64,000 nucleotides of DNA, taken from contig NZ_CP126170.1 in the NCBI RefSeq assembly GCF_033170385.1, positions 2,008,001 to 2,072,000 on the forward strand. Direction: 5' to 3'. The notes under the pieces are model-generated. The model had not been told where the DNA came from. It saw only the letters and a list, made by a program, of their open reading frames with translations, and searched no databases. Shown in pieces: positions 9,280 to 19,956 of the stretch; the first letter of the stretch is position 1; every line of letters starts with the position of its first letter. The DNA is from Xanthomonas rydalmerensis (GTDB lineage Bacteria > Pseudomonadota > Gammaproteobacteria > Xanthomonadales > Xanthomonadaceae). The position numbers were made by a program, and so were the translations under genes.

Positions 9280-10206
9280 TCAGCCTTGATGTCGCTGGGG
9301 ATGTCGCTGCTGACCGGCGGCATCGTCCACGCTCCGGTCCTGCGCCGGCAGTCCGGCCGGATCGAAGGCCCGCAGCGCCGCGGCCAGCAGCGCCGGCACC
9401 GAACCGGCGCCTGCCAATGCCGCGGGCGGCTGGCCCAGCGTGGCCCAGGCCAGGCGCAGCGCCGGCAGCGGGTCGGCATCGTCGAGCGGCAGCGCCGCGT
9501 GCGACTTGGACAGCTTGCGGCCGTCGGCGTCGAGCAGCAGCGGCAGGTGCAGGTAGCGCGGCGTCGGCAGGCCCAGCGCACGCTGCAGCAGGATCTGCCG
9601 CGGCGTGGACTCCAGCAGGTCGGCGCCGCGCACCACGTCGGTGATGCCTTGTGCGGCATCGTCGACCACCACCGCCAACTGGTAGGCCCAGCAGCCGTCG
9701 GCACGCAGCAGCACCACATCGCCGACCTCGGCATGGACGTCCTGGCTCAGCCGGCCGCGCACGCCGTCGTCGAAGGCGACCACGCTGGCCACGCCGGGCG
9801 GCACGCGCAGGCGGATGGCCGGCTGCGCGCGCGGCGCGGTGGCGACGCAGGCATGGTGCACGCCACCTTGCGCCGCCAGCGCGCTACGGCTGCAACTGCA
9901 GGGAAAGGCGAGGCCTGCCTGCAGCAGCCGCTGCAGCGCGTCGCGGTAGACCGGGTCGCGCTCGCTCTGCCGCAGCACCAGTCCGTCGGCCTCCAGGCCG
10001 CAGGCGCGCAGGCTGGCCAGTTGCCGCTCGGCGGCGCCGGGCACGCTGCGCGGGCGGTCCACGTCCTCGATGCGCAGCAGCCATTGGCCGCCGGCGTGGC
10101 GGGCAAGCAGCCAGCTGCCGAAGGCGGCAAGCAGCGAACCCAGGTGCAGCGGGCCGGTGGGCGAGGGCGCGAAGCGGCCGCGATAGGGAGGCGGGGACAT
10201 GGGCAA
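9280..10206 (-). CDS. gluQ: Glutamyl-Q tRNA(Asp) synthetase
   Basis: Truncated GluRS paralogue that attaches glutamate to queuosine in the anticodon of tRNA-Asp. Motifs: [16 protein letters not shown] (HIGH region), CSCSRSAL with a C-x-C beginning the zinc-site region, and KLSKSH (KMSKS). At about 308 residues it lacks the anticodon-binding half of GluRS, as expected. A TTG at 10206 lies seven bases after GAGG, better spaced than the ATG at 10200; either could be used. The Gln/His-rich tail ([10 protein letters not shown]) looks like read-through of low-constraint sequence. Confidence 0.92.
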   Translation of the reverse strand: MPMSPPPYRGRFAPSPTGPLHLGSLLAAFGSWLLARHAGGQWLLRIEDVDRPRSVPGAAERQLASLRACGLEADGLVLRQSERDPVYRDALQRLLQAGLAFPCSCSRSALAAQGGVHHACVATAPRAQPAIRLRVPPGVASVVAFDDGVRGRLSQDVHAEVGDVVLLRADGCWAYQLAVVVDDAAQGITDVVRGADLLESTPRQILLQRALGLPTPRYLHLPLLLDADGRKLSKSHAALPLDDADPLPALRLAWATLGQPPAALAGAGSVPALLAAALRAFDPAGLPAQDRSVDDAAGQQRHPQRHQG

Positions 10207-10303
10207 GCTGAATCCTCGGTCAGGTACGCGCTTGAATTCAAGCGGCCGACACCGCAGATTCGAGCCAATCCTTCCATTTAATCTATGCGGAGCCCACGCT
10301 CAC

Positions 10304-11188
10304 ATGTTCAATCGTATCGCCCTGTTCCTCATCACCAACCTGGCGGTGCTGGTGCTGGCCGGCATTGTCATGTCCGTGTTCGGGGTCAATCCCAACCAGA
10401 TGGGCGGCCTGCTGGTGATGGCCGCGATCTTCGGCTTCGGCGGCTCGCTGGTGTCGCTGCTGCTGTCCAAGTTCATGGCCAAGCGCGCCACCGGTGCGCA
10501 GGTGATCACCGAGCCGCGCAACCACACCGAGCGCTGGTTGCTGCAGACCGTGCAGCGCCAGGCGCAGGCGGCCGGCATCGGCATGCCCGAAGTGGCCGTG
10601 TACGACGGCCCCGAGATCAACGCCTTCGCCACCGGCGCCAACCGCAACAACGCATTGGTCGCGGTCTCCACCGGCCTGCTGCAGAACATGACCGAGGACG
10701 AGGCCGAGGCGGTGCTGGGCCATGAGATCAGCCACATCGCCAACGGCGACATGGTGACCATGGCGCTGCTGCAGGGCGTGCTCAACACCTTCGTGATCGT
10801 GCTGGCGCGCGTGGTCGGCGGCGTGATCGACAGCTACCTGTCGGGCAACCGCGACGGCCGCCGCGGCCTGGCCTACTTCGCGATCGTGATGGTGCTGGAA
10901 CTGGTGTTCGGCCTGTTCGCGACGATGATCGCGATGTGGTTCTCGCGCTACCGCGAGTTCCGTGCCGACGCCGGCGGCGCCCGCCTGGCCGGCCGCGCCA
11001 AGATGATCGCGGCGCTGCAGCGACTGGAACTCAACCATGGGCAGAGCACCTTGCCGTCGCAGGTGCAGGCGTTCGGCATCGCCGGCGGCCTGGGCCAGGG
11101 TCTACGCAAGTTGTTCATGAGCCACCCGCCGCTGTCCGAGCGCATCGCCACCCTGCGCGCCTCGCACGTCAACGCGACAGTGAGCTGA
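10304..11188 (+). CDS. htpX: Membrane-bound zinc metalloprotease HtpX
   Basis: Inner-membrane M48 protease acting in quality control of membrane proteins alongside FtsH. The 294-residue protein has two N-terminal membrane helices (residues 1-55), zinc motif HEISH within [12 protein letters not shown], two further hydrophobic helices, and a downstream glutamate ligand in [11 protein letters not shown]. Length fits the family. A strong hairpin terminator follows, so the gene is probably monocistronic. Confidence 0.96.
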   Translation: MFNRIALFLITNLAVLVLAGIVMSVFGVNPNQMGGLLVMAAIFGFGGSLVSLLLSKFMAKRATGAQVITEPRNHTERWLLQTVQRQAQAAGIGMPEVAVYDGPEINAFATGANRNNALVAVSTGLLQNMTEDEAEAVLGHEISHIANGDMVTMALLQGVLNTFVIVLARVVGGVIDSYLSGNRDGRRGLAYFAIVMVLELVFGLFATMIAMWFSRYREFRADAGGARLAGRAKMIAALQRLELNHGQSTLPSQVQAFGIAGGLGQGLRKLFMSHPPLSERIATLRASHVNATVS

Positions 11189-11207
11189 GCCACCGCGGGA
11201 TCGACAC

Positions 11208-11246
11208 GCCGACCGGCGAAGCGCAGGCTTCGCCGGTCGGCGCTTT
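11208..11246 (+). terminator. Rho-independent terminator after htpX
   Basis: A perfect 15-bp stem (GCCGACCGGCGAAGC with its complement), a GCAG loop and a short TTTT run at 11243-11246, 20 bases after the htpX stop. It lies between convergent genes. Confidence 0.75.
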
Positions 11247-11276
11247 TGCGAATCCCCAATCCCGAATCTCCGCCCC

Positions 11277-13349
11277 TCAGGCAAAATCGAACGTCATCCC
11301 CGGCGTGGCCAGGCCCACGAACTCGCCCTGCACGTAGTCGACGCCGGCGCTGAACAACAGGCTCATCGAGGTCGCGTCCGAGACGAACTCGGCGATGGTG
11401 CGGATGCTCGCCGACTGCGCGCGTGCGGTGATCTCGCGGATCTTGTCCTGGTGTTCGCGGGTCTGCGTCAGGTCCTGGGTGAAGCCGCGGTCCAGCTTCA
11501 GGAACGAGGGCTGGAAGTGCGCCAGCAGCTGGAACGAGTCCAGGCCGGAGCCGAACTGTTCCAGCCCGACCTTGCAGCCCAGGGTGGTGGCGTCGGCCAG
11601 GAACTGCTGCGCGTTGCGCAGGTGGGTGAACACCTTGGCCTCCGGCGTCTGCAGCCACAGGCGATCGCCGGGCACGCCGTGCGCGGCCAGTTCGCGCCGG
11701 ATCAGATCGACCATCTGCGTGTCGGCGAAGGCCTCCGGGCTGACCTTGACCAGCAGGCTGGTGGCGTGGCCGGCGCGCTGGCGTTCGCCGATCACCGCGA
11801 TCGCGCGGGCGACCACCCAGCGGTCGATCTCGGCGGTCAGGCCGTGCTCGGCGGCGATGCCGAGGAAGGTCGACGGGCCGATCAGCTCGTCGTTGCGCTC
11901 CAGGCGCAGGTAAGCCTCGTACAGTTCGTGCGGCTCGCCCTGCAGGTTCAGCACCGGCTGGTAGTGCAGCAGGAAGCCGTCGCCCGCCAGGGCCTCGCGC
12001 AGGTGCTGGACCCAGCGCTGCACGCGCTCCTCCTCGAGGCGGTCGGCCGCGCCGGGGTCGAAGATCTTGCAGGCATTGCCGCCGAGTTCGACGGTCGCCT
12101 GCACGTTCTCGCTGGCGCGCGCCAGGACCTGGCCGACGCTGGCGATCTTCTCGCCGATCTGCACGCCGCCGATGCTGACGGTGACCGTGGCCGAGCGCTC
12201 GCCGACGCTGAACACGTGGCTGGCGTAGGCCTGCAGCAGGCGTTCGGCCAGCGCCGCGGTGCGCGCGTAGTCGCCTTCCAGCAGCAGCGCGAAGTTGTGC
12301 TCGCCGAAGCGCGCGGCCTGTACGTCGCCGTCGATGGCGGCGGCCAGGTGCTGGGCCAGCGCCGCGACCAGCGCGTCGGCCGAATCCAGGCCGATGTCGG
12401 CCAGTAGCCGCGCGTAGTGGTCCGGCTCGACCAGCAGGAAGCCGTACTGGCCCTCGCCGCGGCCGACCTGGGCCACCGCGGTTTCCAGCGCCAGCATGAA
12501 GGTCGGGCGGTTGAGCAGGCCGGTGACCTGGTCGCGCTGGCGCAGGTCCTCGACCTCGCGCGCCAGTTCCGGGTCGAACTCTTCGCGGCGGCGGAACACC
12601 ACCTGCACGCAGGCTTCGCCCTCGTAGCTGGCGGTGGCGAACTCCATCGTCGCCGGAAAGCTGTCGCCTTCCAGGGTGCGTGCGTCCACCTGATACTGCG
12701 CCGGCGGCGGCTCGCCCTTGCTTAGCGACTTCAGCAGTTGCTTGAAGCCTTCCACGTGTTGCGGGGCGACCATGTCCAGCAGCGACACGCCTTCGACGTC
12801 GTCGAACGACGCGAACCCGAACATCTCCAGGTAGGCGTCGTTGGCGCGGATGTGCATGCCTTCGTGGATGTAGGCGATCGGGTCGCGCGAGGAGGCGATC
12901 AGCGCATCGCAGCGGCGTTCGGTCTCGCGCATCTGCGCCTCGATCCGGCGCAGCCCGCGTCGTGCCTGCAGGTCGGCCCAGGTGGTGCGGACCACCGCGA
13001 GCAGATGTTCGGGGCGCTGCCGCAGCGCGATCGCGCGCGCGCCGCCGGCCACGGCCTCCAGCCATTCCTGTTCGTCGATGCGTTCGGCCAGTACGATGAC
13101 CGGGATGTCCTTGCCGCTGGCCGCGACCCGCTGCAGTACCTGCGGCAGGGGGATCGACTGGGCCTGCGCGCTGAGCACCAGGTCGATCGGCTGCGCGGCC
13201 AGCGTCGCCGACAACTCCTCGGCGTGCTGCGGCCGCGACGGGCGCACGGCGATGCCGCTGTTGCGCAGGCTGCTGACGATCGCCTCGGCGTCTTCGCCGC
13301 TGTCGTCGACGATCATCAGGCGGAGGGTGATGTCTTTGCCTGTGTGCAT
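11277..13349 (-). CDS. fimX: FimX-like regulator, degenerate REC-PAS-GGDEF-EAL protein
   Basis: 690 residues with a receiver-like domain (about 10-125, MIVDDSGEDAEAI), PAS domain (about 140-255), GGDEF domain (about 265-430) and EAL domain (about 440-685). The GGDEF active-site motif is RFGEHNFALL, so it cannot be a normal diguanylate cyclase. The EAL motif reads YEAYLRLE and the metal-binding residues look incomplete, so phosphodiesterase activity is unlikely. This fits FimX, a c-di-GMP receptor that works with PilZ and PilB in type IV pilus assembly in Xanthomonas and Pseudomonas. The start has GGAGG four bases upstream. It is alone on its strand, with no pilus gene nearby. Confidence 0.8.
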   Translation of the reverse strand: MHTGKDITLRLMIVDDSGEDAEAIVSSLRNSGIAVRPSRPQHAEELSATLAAQPIDLVLSAQAQSIPLPQVLQRVAASGKDIPVIVLAERIDEQEWLEAVAGGARAIALRQRPEHLLAVVRTTWADLQARRGLRRIEAQMRETERRCDALIASSRDPIAYIHEGMHIRANDAYLEMFGFASFDDVEGVSLLDMVAPQHVEGFKQLLKSLSKGEPPPAQYQVDARTLEGDSFPATMEFATASYEGEACVQVVFRRREEFDPELAREVEDLRQRDQVTGLLNRPTFMLALETAVAQVGRGEGQYGFLLVEPDHYARLLADIGLDSADALVAALAQHLAAAIDGDVQAARFGEHNFALLLEGDYARTAALAERLLQAYASHVFSVGERSATVTVSIGGVQIGEKIASVGQVLARASENVQATVELGGNACKIFDPGAADRLEEERVQRWVQHLREALAGDGFLLHYQPVLNLQGEPHELYEAYLRLERNDELIGPSTFLGIAAEHGLTAEIDRWVVARAIAVIGERQRAGHATSLLVKVSPEAFADTQMVDLIRRELAAHGVPGDRLWLQTPEAKVFTHLRNAQQFLADATTLGCKVGLEQFGSGLDSFQLLAHFQPSFLKLDRGFTQDLTQTREHQDKIREITARAQSASIRTIAEFVSDATSMSLLFSAGVDYVQGEFVGLATPGMTFDFA

Positions 13350-13408
13350 GAAGCCTCCCGGAGACGGGGTTTAATACACGATGGCCGCTGCGGCGTCCAT
13401 GAATGAGG

Positions 13409-13592
13409 GGCGGGGATTCGAGATTCGGGAGTGGGGATTCGAGGTGAAGCGGAGATTTGGGATTCGGGATTGGGGATTCGTCAAGACAAACTCCGCCCGG
13501 GTTGGGTTGGTCGGCCTGGGCTGGCTCGCGTATCTACAGCCGTGATGAGCCCGCCTTGGCGAATCCCCAATCCCCAATCCCCAATCCCGGCG
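13409..13592. repeat. Two runs of GGGATTC/GGGGATT heptamers around a short spacer
   Basis: Two tracts of imperfect 7-bp repeats, about 13411-13480 (GGGATTCGGGATTGGGGATTC type) and about 13559-13590 (the complementary CCCCAAT orientation), occupy most of the gap between fimX and the flavoprotein gene. The opposite orientations could fold into a large cruciform. The same heptamer occurs at 11250-11269, 17921-17950, 26815-26873, 54603-54637 and 54761-54819. Confidence 0.85.
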
Positions 13593-13598
13593 GCAGGG

Positions 13599-14795
13599 TC
13601 ACGCCGCCAAGCCAGCCGCATGGCCCGAGGCCCAGGCCCACTGGAAGTTGTAGCCGCCCAGCCAGCCGGTGACGTCGAGTACTTCGCCGACGAAGTACAG
13701 GCCGGGCACGCGCCGCGATTCCATGGTCGAGGACGACACCTGGTCGGTGTCCACGCCGCCCAGGGTGACTTCGGCGGTGCGGTAGCCTTCGGTGCCGCTG
13801 GCCACCAGCGGCCAGGCGCCGAGTAGCTCGGCGGCCGCGCGCAACTGCGGTTCGTCCAGCTGGCGCACCGGCTTGTCCGGCAGCCAGACCTCGCACAGGC
13901 GTTGCGCGAACCGGCGCGGCAGCGCCTCGCCCAGCACCGTGCGCAGCTCGGCGGCACCGCGCAGGCGTTTCTGGTCGCGCAGCCAGGTCGCCGCGTCCTG
14001 CCCCGGCAGCAGGTCCAGGCGCAGGTCGTCGCCCGGCTGCCAGTACGAGGAGATCTGCAGGATCGCCGGGCCGCTGACACCGCGGTGGGTGATCAGCATG
14101 AAGTTGCGGAAGCGCGCGCCGTTGCAACTGGCCTCCACCGGCAAGGCGAGGCCGGACAGGTCGTGCAGGCGTTCCTGGTGCTTGCCGCTCAGGGTCAGCG
14201 GGACCAGCCCGGCACGGGTCGGCAGCACCGCGTGGCCGAACTGCCGCGCCAGTTCGTAGCCGAAGCCGCTGGCGCCGAGGCTGGGAATCGACAGGCCGCC
14301 GGTGGCCACCACCAGCGACGTCGCATGCACCGGGCCATCGTCGGTGTCCAGGCGGAAGCCCTCGCTGCCGCGTTCCACCGCGCGCACGCTGCAACCGGTG
14401 CGCACCGTTACCCCGGCCGCGGCGCACTCGTCCACCAGCATGCGCACGATCTGCTTGGAGGAGACGTCGCAGAACAGCTGCCCCAGTTCCTTCTCGTGGT
14501 AGGCGATGGCGTGGCGTTCGACCAGGTCGATGAAGTCGGCGGGGCGGTAGCGGGCCAGCGCCGACTTGCAGAAGTGCGGATTGGCGGACAGGAAGTTGCC
14601 CGGCCCGGTGCCGGTATTGGTGAAGTTGCAGCGGCCGCCGCCGGACATCAGGATCTTCTTGCCGACCTTGTTGGCATGGTCGATCACCCGCACCCGGCGT
14701 CCGCGCTGGCCGGCGACGATCGCGCACATCAGCCCGGCGGCGCCGGCACCGATCACCACGACGTCGGTCTGGATGGGGGCGTTCCCGGCGCTCAT
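13599..14795 (-). CDS. BaiN/HI0933-like NAD(P)/FAD-dependent oxidoreductase
   Basis: About 398-residue flavoprotein of the HI0933/BaiN family (YhiN in E. coli). It has a dinucleotide-binding GAGAAGLMCA near residue 15, the diagnostic KKILMSGGGRCNFTN segment near residue 48, ATGGLSIPSLG in the middle and FVGEVLDVTGWLGGYNFQWAWASG near the C-terminus. Physiological substrate is unknown for most members. The start overlaps the yaeQ stop (ATGA), so the two are translationally coupled. Confidence 0.88.
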   Translation of the reverse strand: MSAGNAPIQTDVVVIGAGAAGLMCAIVAGQRGRRVRVIDHANKVGKKILMSGGGRCNFTNTGTGPGNFLSANPHFCKSALARYRPADFIDLVERHAIAYHEKELGQLFCDVSSKQIVRMLVDECAAAGVTVRTGCSVRAVERGSEGFRLDTDDGPVHATSLVVATGGLSIPSLGASGFGYELARQFGHAVLPTRAGLVPLTLSGKHQERLHDLSGLALPVEASCNGARFRNFMLITHRGVSGPAILQISSYWQPGDDLRLDLLPGQDAATWLRDQKRLRGAAELRTVLGEALPRRFAQRLCEVWLPDKPVRQLDEPQLRAAAELLGAWPLVASGTEGYRTAEVTLGGVDTDQVSSSTMESRRVPGLYFVGEVLDVTGWLGGYNFQWAWASGHAAGLAA

Positions 14796-15337
14796 GCCGC
14801 GGCTTTGCGCACCGAGGGAGTGAAGGCGAAGCTGCCGCTGTCGCCCAGCCACTGCACTTCGCCGTCCTGGATCATCACGTCGAACCGCATGCTGCGCTGG
14901 ATCAGCTCGGCCGCCGCGGCGACGGCGTCGGCCGGCAGGTCGATCACCTGCACCTGCTTGAGCTTGGCCAGGGCGGAGGCATTCTTGTCCCACCAGATGT
15001 CCGCGGCGCGGCCGCCGTAGTTGGCCACCACCACCGAGCGCGCCCGGCCGCAGGCCTTGCGCACCCGCGACTCGTCGGGCTGGCCGACCTCGATCCATTG
15101 CTCGATCGCGCCGGTGTAGTCCATCCGCCACAGGTCGGGCTCGTCGTCGCTGCTCAGGCCCTTGCCGAACAGCAGGCGCTCCTCGGCGAACAGGGCGAAG
15201 GTCAGCAGGCGCGCCATCAGCCGCTGGTCGGTCTCGGACGGGTGTTGCGCCAGGGTCAGGGAATGGGCGGCGTAGTAGCCGCGGTCCATGTCGGAAATCT
15301 GCAGCTCCGCCTTGCGGAGGGTGGCGGTGAGGGCCAT
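14792..15337 (-). CDS. yaeQ: YaeQ family protein
   Basis: A 181-residue protein matching YaeQ from its start (MALTATLRKAELQISDMDRG) to the region ending IQDGEVQWL. YaeQ has a PD-(D/E)XK nuclease-like fold, and its role is not settled (an early link to RfaH suppression in E. coli was not firmly mechanistic). It is the first gene of a two-gene unit with the flavoprotein. The upstream 480-base gap holds its promoter and the divergent cold-shock leader. Confidence 0.92.
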   Translation of the reverse strand: MALTATLRKAELQISDMDRGYYAAHSLTLAQHPSETDQRLMARLLTFALFAEERLLFGKGLSSDDEPDLWRMDYTGAIEQWIEVGQPDESRVRKACGRARSVVVANYGGRAADIWWDKNASALAKLKQVQVIDLPADAVAAAAELIQRSMRFDVMIQDGEVQWLGDSGSFAFTPSVRKAAA

Positions 15338-15667
15338 GCGGCTACCGGGATCGAGGGCGCAATAGGATACGGTGTGCGGCGGCGCCGGGCCCGGAACGTG
15401 CGTGGGACATGGGGATCGGTGCCGGCCGCCTTGGCTGGGGCGGGCGAGGGGCCGCAGGCTGATGTGGACGCATGCGCCATGGCCTCGGGCTCGGTCGCCG
15501 TTGCCAGGTACGCGGGCGGATTTGCGCAATTTCCACGGGCCGGCAGGGGGTTCGGCCGCGCTGGCGCTAACTTTAGGGTTGGGTTCAGCTTCCTTGTGGT
15601 GGATCCCGGTTTGTCTACACAAACATGTCGCTTTTTGAGCGCTACCCGCGTATGGTGACCCCACTGT

Positions 15668-15821
15668 GTTTGCTAGAGTCACCGTGAATCGTGGCTTGGT
15701 GCAGTAGATCTCGCGATCCACTTCATCGTTCCGCTCGCTTTACTAACGCCTGCAACTCAGTCTCGGCCTCGATTTCCGATGGCTGCGATTTCTTCAATTC
15801 AATGTTTCAGGAGTTAGCAAA
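15668..15821 (+). promoter_or_regulatory. Conserved 5' leader of the first cold-shock gene
   Basis: A block at 15668-15740 aligns with 63559-63632 upstream of the second cold-shock gene, with an 18-nt identical core (gtcaccgtgaatcgtggc at 15678-15695) and further identity across tagatc, atcc and catcgtt, with one indel. It is followed by about 80 A/T-richer bases and AGGAG before the ATG. No conserved reading frame in gene orientation explains it. A cold-responsive mRNA leader like that of E. coli cspA is the likely explanation (inference). The rest of the 15338-15821 gap shows nothing recognisable. Confidence 0.65.
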
Positions 15822-16031
15822 ATGACTGACCGTCAGAACGGCACCGTGAAGTGGTTCAACGATGCCAAGGGCTTCGGCTTCATCACCCCGGAAAGCGGCC
15901 CGGACCTGTTCGTGCATTTCCGCGCGATCCAGGGCACCGGCTTCAAGTCGCTGCAGGAAGGCCAGAAGGTGACCTTCGTCGCCGTGCAGGGCCAGAAGGG
16001 TATGCAGGCTGACCAGGTGCAGGCCGTCTAA
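15822..16031 (+). CDS. Cold-shock protein, CspA family
   Basis: A 69-residue single cold-shock domain with RNP1 (KGFGFI) and RNP2 (LFVHF), as in single-stranded nucleic acid chaperones that melt RNA structure. AGGAG lies upstream of the ATG. It has its own leader and terminator, so it is monocistronic. A second gene at 63704 encodes a very similar protein with the same leader block; the two share [16 protein letters not shown]. Confidence 0.97.
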   Translation: MTDRQNGTVKWFNDAKGFGFITPESGPDLFVHFRAIQGTGFKSLQEGQKVTFVAVQGQKGMQADQVQAV

Positions 16032-16059
16032 GGACGCCCGCCACCGCAAGGTTGCCAGA

Positions 16060-16090
16060 CGCCGGAAGCGCAAGCTTCCGGCGTTTTTGT
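16060..16090 (+). terminator. Rho-independent terminator of the first cold-shock gene
   Basis: Perfect 9-bp stem CGCCGGAAG / CTTCCGGCG (16060-16068 and 16075-16083) with a 6-base loop, followed by TTTTTGTTT. It lies 28 bases after the stop codon. Confidence 0.9.
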
Positions 16091-16234
16091 TTGGGCGATC
16101 GTTTTTCGGGCATCGCGCGCGCTGCGGCGGCGGCGCTGCGGCCGGGTCGCCAGGCGCAGCGACGGGCCCTGCATGCGCGGCTTCACACCCGCATCCGGCT
16201 ACCATGGCGGCCCCCGAGCTCCGGAGCCGTCGCC

Positions 16235-16927
16235 ATGATCACCGTGCATCACCTCAACCAGTCCAGGTCGCAGCGCGTGTTGTGGTTGCTGGAGGAACTG
16301 GCGCTGCCGTACCAGGTGATCAAGTACCAGCGTGATCCCAAGACCATGCTGGCGCCGCCGGAACTGCGCGCGATCCATCCGCTGGGCAAGTCGCCGGTGC
16401 TGGTGGACGACGGTCACGTCCTGGCCGAGTCCGGGGCGATCCTCGACTATCTGGTGGACCGCTACGACACCGGCAGCACGCTGTCGCCGGCGCCGCAGCC
16501 GCTGGATTCGCCCGAGCGCCTGCGCTACCGCTACTGGATGCACTACGCCGAGGGCTCGGCGATGCCGCCGCTGCTGATGAGCCTGGTGTTCGGGCGGATC
16601 CGCTCGGCGAAGATGCCGTTCTTCGCGCGGCCGATCGCCAAGGCCATCGTCGACAAGGCGATGCAGGGCTTCGTCGGGCCGCAGGTGCGCCTTCACCTGG
16701 ACTGGATGGAGCGCGAGCTGGCCGAGACTGGCTGGTTCGCCGGCGACCGCTTTACCGCGGCGGACGTGCAGATGAGCTTCCCGGTGCAGGCCGCGGCCGC
16801 GCGCATCGGCCTGCAGACGCATCCGAACCTGGCCGGGTTCGTGCAGCGGATCGAGCAGCGCCCGGCCTATCTGCGCGCGCTGCAGCAGGGCGGCCCGTTC
16901 GAGCTGCTCGGTAGCGCGGACGGCTGA
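16235..16927 (+). CDS. Glutathione S-transferase family protein
   Basis: A 230-residue cytosolic GST-fold protein. The thioredoxin-like N-terminal domain begins MITVHHLNQSRSQRVLWLLEEL, where SRSQR carries the likely glutathione-activating Ser, followed by the cis-Pro loop (GKSPVLVDD) and ESGAILDYL for glutathione binding. The helical C-terminal half contains AGDRFTAADVQMSFP, the N-capping box region. Substrate unknown. It reads towards the convergent esterase gene. Confidence 0.9.
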   Translation: MITVHHLNQSRSQRVLWLLEELALPYQVIKYQRDPKTMLAPPELRAIHPLGKSPVLVDDGHVLAESGAILDYLVDRYDTGSTLSPAPQPLDSPERLRYRYWMHYAEGSAMPPLLMSLVFGRIRSAKMPFFARPIAKAIVDKAMQGFVGPQVRLHLDWMERELAETGWFAGDRFTAADVQMSFPVQAAAARIGLQTHPNLAGFVQRIEQRPAYLRALQQGGPFELLGSADG

Positions 16928-16960
16928 ACCCGGTTCGCGCCGCTCGCGGTGCCGGCCGGA

Positions 16961-17854
16961 TCAGGGGCCGGCGGGACGCGCCGGGCAGGCGCGCACGAAG
17001 GCGATGCTGTCGGCCATGACCGGCAGCGCCGGGTCGTCCTTGCGCAGCGCCAGCACCAGACGCATGTGGCCGACGCCGGGATAGGTCTTCAATTCGGCCG
17101 GCACCCCGACGCGCTGCAGCGCGGCCTGCAGCGACTGGCTGTTGTGCGGTTCCACCACCGTGTCGGCGTCGCCGTGCAGCAGCAGCGCCGGCGGCTCGTC
17201 GCCGTCGACGAAGTTCACCGGCTGCGAGCGCCGCTGCTGTGCCGGGTCCTGGCCGAACATGCCGATCAGGTCCGGGTCGGTCAGCGGCAGGAAGTCGTAG
17301 GGGCCGGCCAGTCCGACCAGGCCGCACAACTGCCGCGGCGACAGGCCCTGCGCCTGCAGCCAGTGGCCGTCGGTGGTCAGCAGCGCGGCGATGTGCGCGC
17401 CGGCGGAGTGGCCCATCAGCACCAGCCGTTGCGGGTCGCCGCCATACTCGGCGGCATGGCGCTGGCTCCAGGCCACGGCGGTGGCGGCGTCGCGCATGAA
17501 CCCATCCAGGGTCACCTGCGGATACTTGCGGTAGTCCGGCACGATCGCGACCACGCCGTGCCGCGCCAGCGCTTCGCCGGCCCAGCGGTAGTTCTGGCGG
17601 TTGCCGGTCTTCCAGGTGCCGCCGTGGAAGAACACCACCACCGGCGCGTGTTGCACCCCGGCCGGGCGGTACACGTCCAGCGCCAGGCCGTGCGCCGCGT
17701 CGTAGACGATCCCGCGCTGCTCGCTGAGGCCATGGCGCGAGGAACCGGCGTTGAGGCCGCCGAAGAACAGGCTGCTGCAGGCAGAGACCAGCAGCGAGGA
17801 CAGGGCGATCAGGGCGTTGCGGGGCCAGCGGGGCGGAGACGGACGGTCGGACAT
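16961..17854 (-). CDS. Alpha/beta hydrolase lipoprotein, HSL/BD-FAE-like
   Basis: A 297-residue predicted lipoprotein esterase. The N-terminus has a hydrophobic segment ending in the lipobox VSAC, then FFHGGTW (oxyanion-hole HGG motif), GHSAGAH with the nucleophilic Ser, HGDADTVV with the acid and GVGHMRL with the His, giving a complete triad. The HGG plus GxSAG pattern fits the hormone-sensitive-lipase-like BD-FAE group. The start [10 protein letters not shown] at 17854 is preferred over upstream in-frame codons because those run into the heptamer repeat. Substrate unknown. Confidence 0.85.
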   Translation of the reverse strand: MSDRPSPPRWPRNALIALSSLLVSACSSLFFGGLNAGSSRHGLSEQRGIVYDAAHGLALDVYRPAGVQHAPVVVFFHGGTWKTGNRQNYRWAGEALARHGVVAIVPDYRKYPQVTLDGFMRDAATAVAWSQRHAAEYGGDPQRLVLMGHSAGAHIAALLTTDGHWLQAQGLSPRQLCGLVGLAGPYDFLPLTDPDLIGMFGQDPAQQRRSQPVNFVDGDEPPALLLHGDADTVVEPHNSQSLQAALQRVGVPAELKTYPGVGHMRLVLALRKDDPALPVMADSIAFVRACPARPAGP

Positions 17855-17920
17855 GGGCGATCCCGGAGAGGAGCGCGGAGCATGCCGGATGCCCATGTCG
17901 GTGGCGAGTGGAGGTGGGGC

Positions 17921-18042
17921 GGGGATTGGGGATTCGGGAGTGGGGATTGGCAAGAGCGTGGGCTTGCGGTGCCTGCGTCGGCGCCGTGGAGCTTTTGCGG
18001 CGCCGTACCCTCACCCCAACCCCTCTCCCGGCGGGAGAGGGG
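17921..18042. repeat. Heptamer run (17921-17950) and a single arm of the palindromic repeat (18006-18042)
   Basis: 17921-17950 is GGGGATTGGGGATTCGGG-type sequence. 18006-18042 contains the CCCTCACCCCAACCC arm and the CTCTCCCGGCGGGAGAG hairpin that make up half of the 140-bp element seen at 7298 and 53266. Together they fill most of the gap between the divergent hydrolase and selO genes. Confidence 0.8.
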
Positions 18043-18129
18043 CTTTGCAGGCCCGCGCGGCGACAGGCCTGCACCGTGTGCTCACCTCGCGGCCTTTCCA
18101 ATCCAGGTTGTGCCTTCTACGCTGTGCTC

Positions 18130-19701
<1,572 letters not shown>

Positions 19702-19890
19702 GCAGGGCCGGCGCGTGCGCTCAGGCTGTCGGTCCGGGCGCTGATGGCGCGGTCCGGCGCGCGATTCGGGCGAGGCGTGAGGTTTTCCAGCGTGCGGGGC
19801 TCGTAACCGCGCCCCCGTCGCCCGCCGGCGTACGCCCGGCCCGCGCCTGATGCCCGCCTTGCGCCGTGACGGCGAAGGGGTGAGGGCACC

Positions 19891-19920
19891 TTCATCAGCG
19901 CCTTCTTGTCTTTGATAAAT
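19891..19920 (+). promoter_or_regulatory. Candidate promoter of the RND efflux genes
   Basis: An AT-rich GATAAAT at 19914-19920 could act as a -10 box, with a poor -35 (TTCATC, 19891-19896) at 17-base spacing, 37 bases before the adaptor start. It stands out in a very GC-rich surround, but the -35 match is weak. The rest of the 255-base gap after selO shows no gene. Confidence 0.3.
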
Positions 19921-19956
19921 TAGACGCTCCCCTTCGTCGTCCCCAGGATCAAGCGC

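Noticed and set aside
11277..13349. FimX-like protein considered as an active cyclase or phosphodiesterase
   Set aside because: Both active-site motifs are degenerate.
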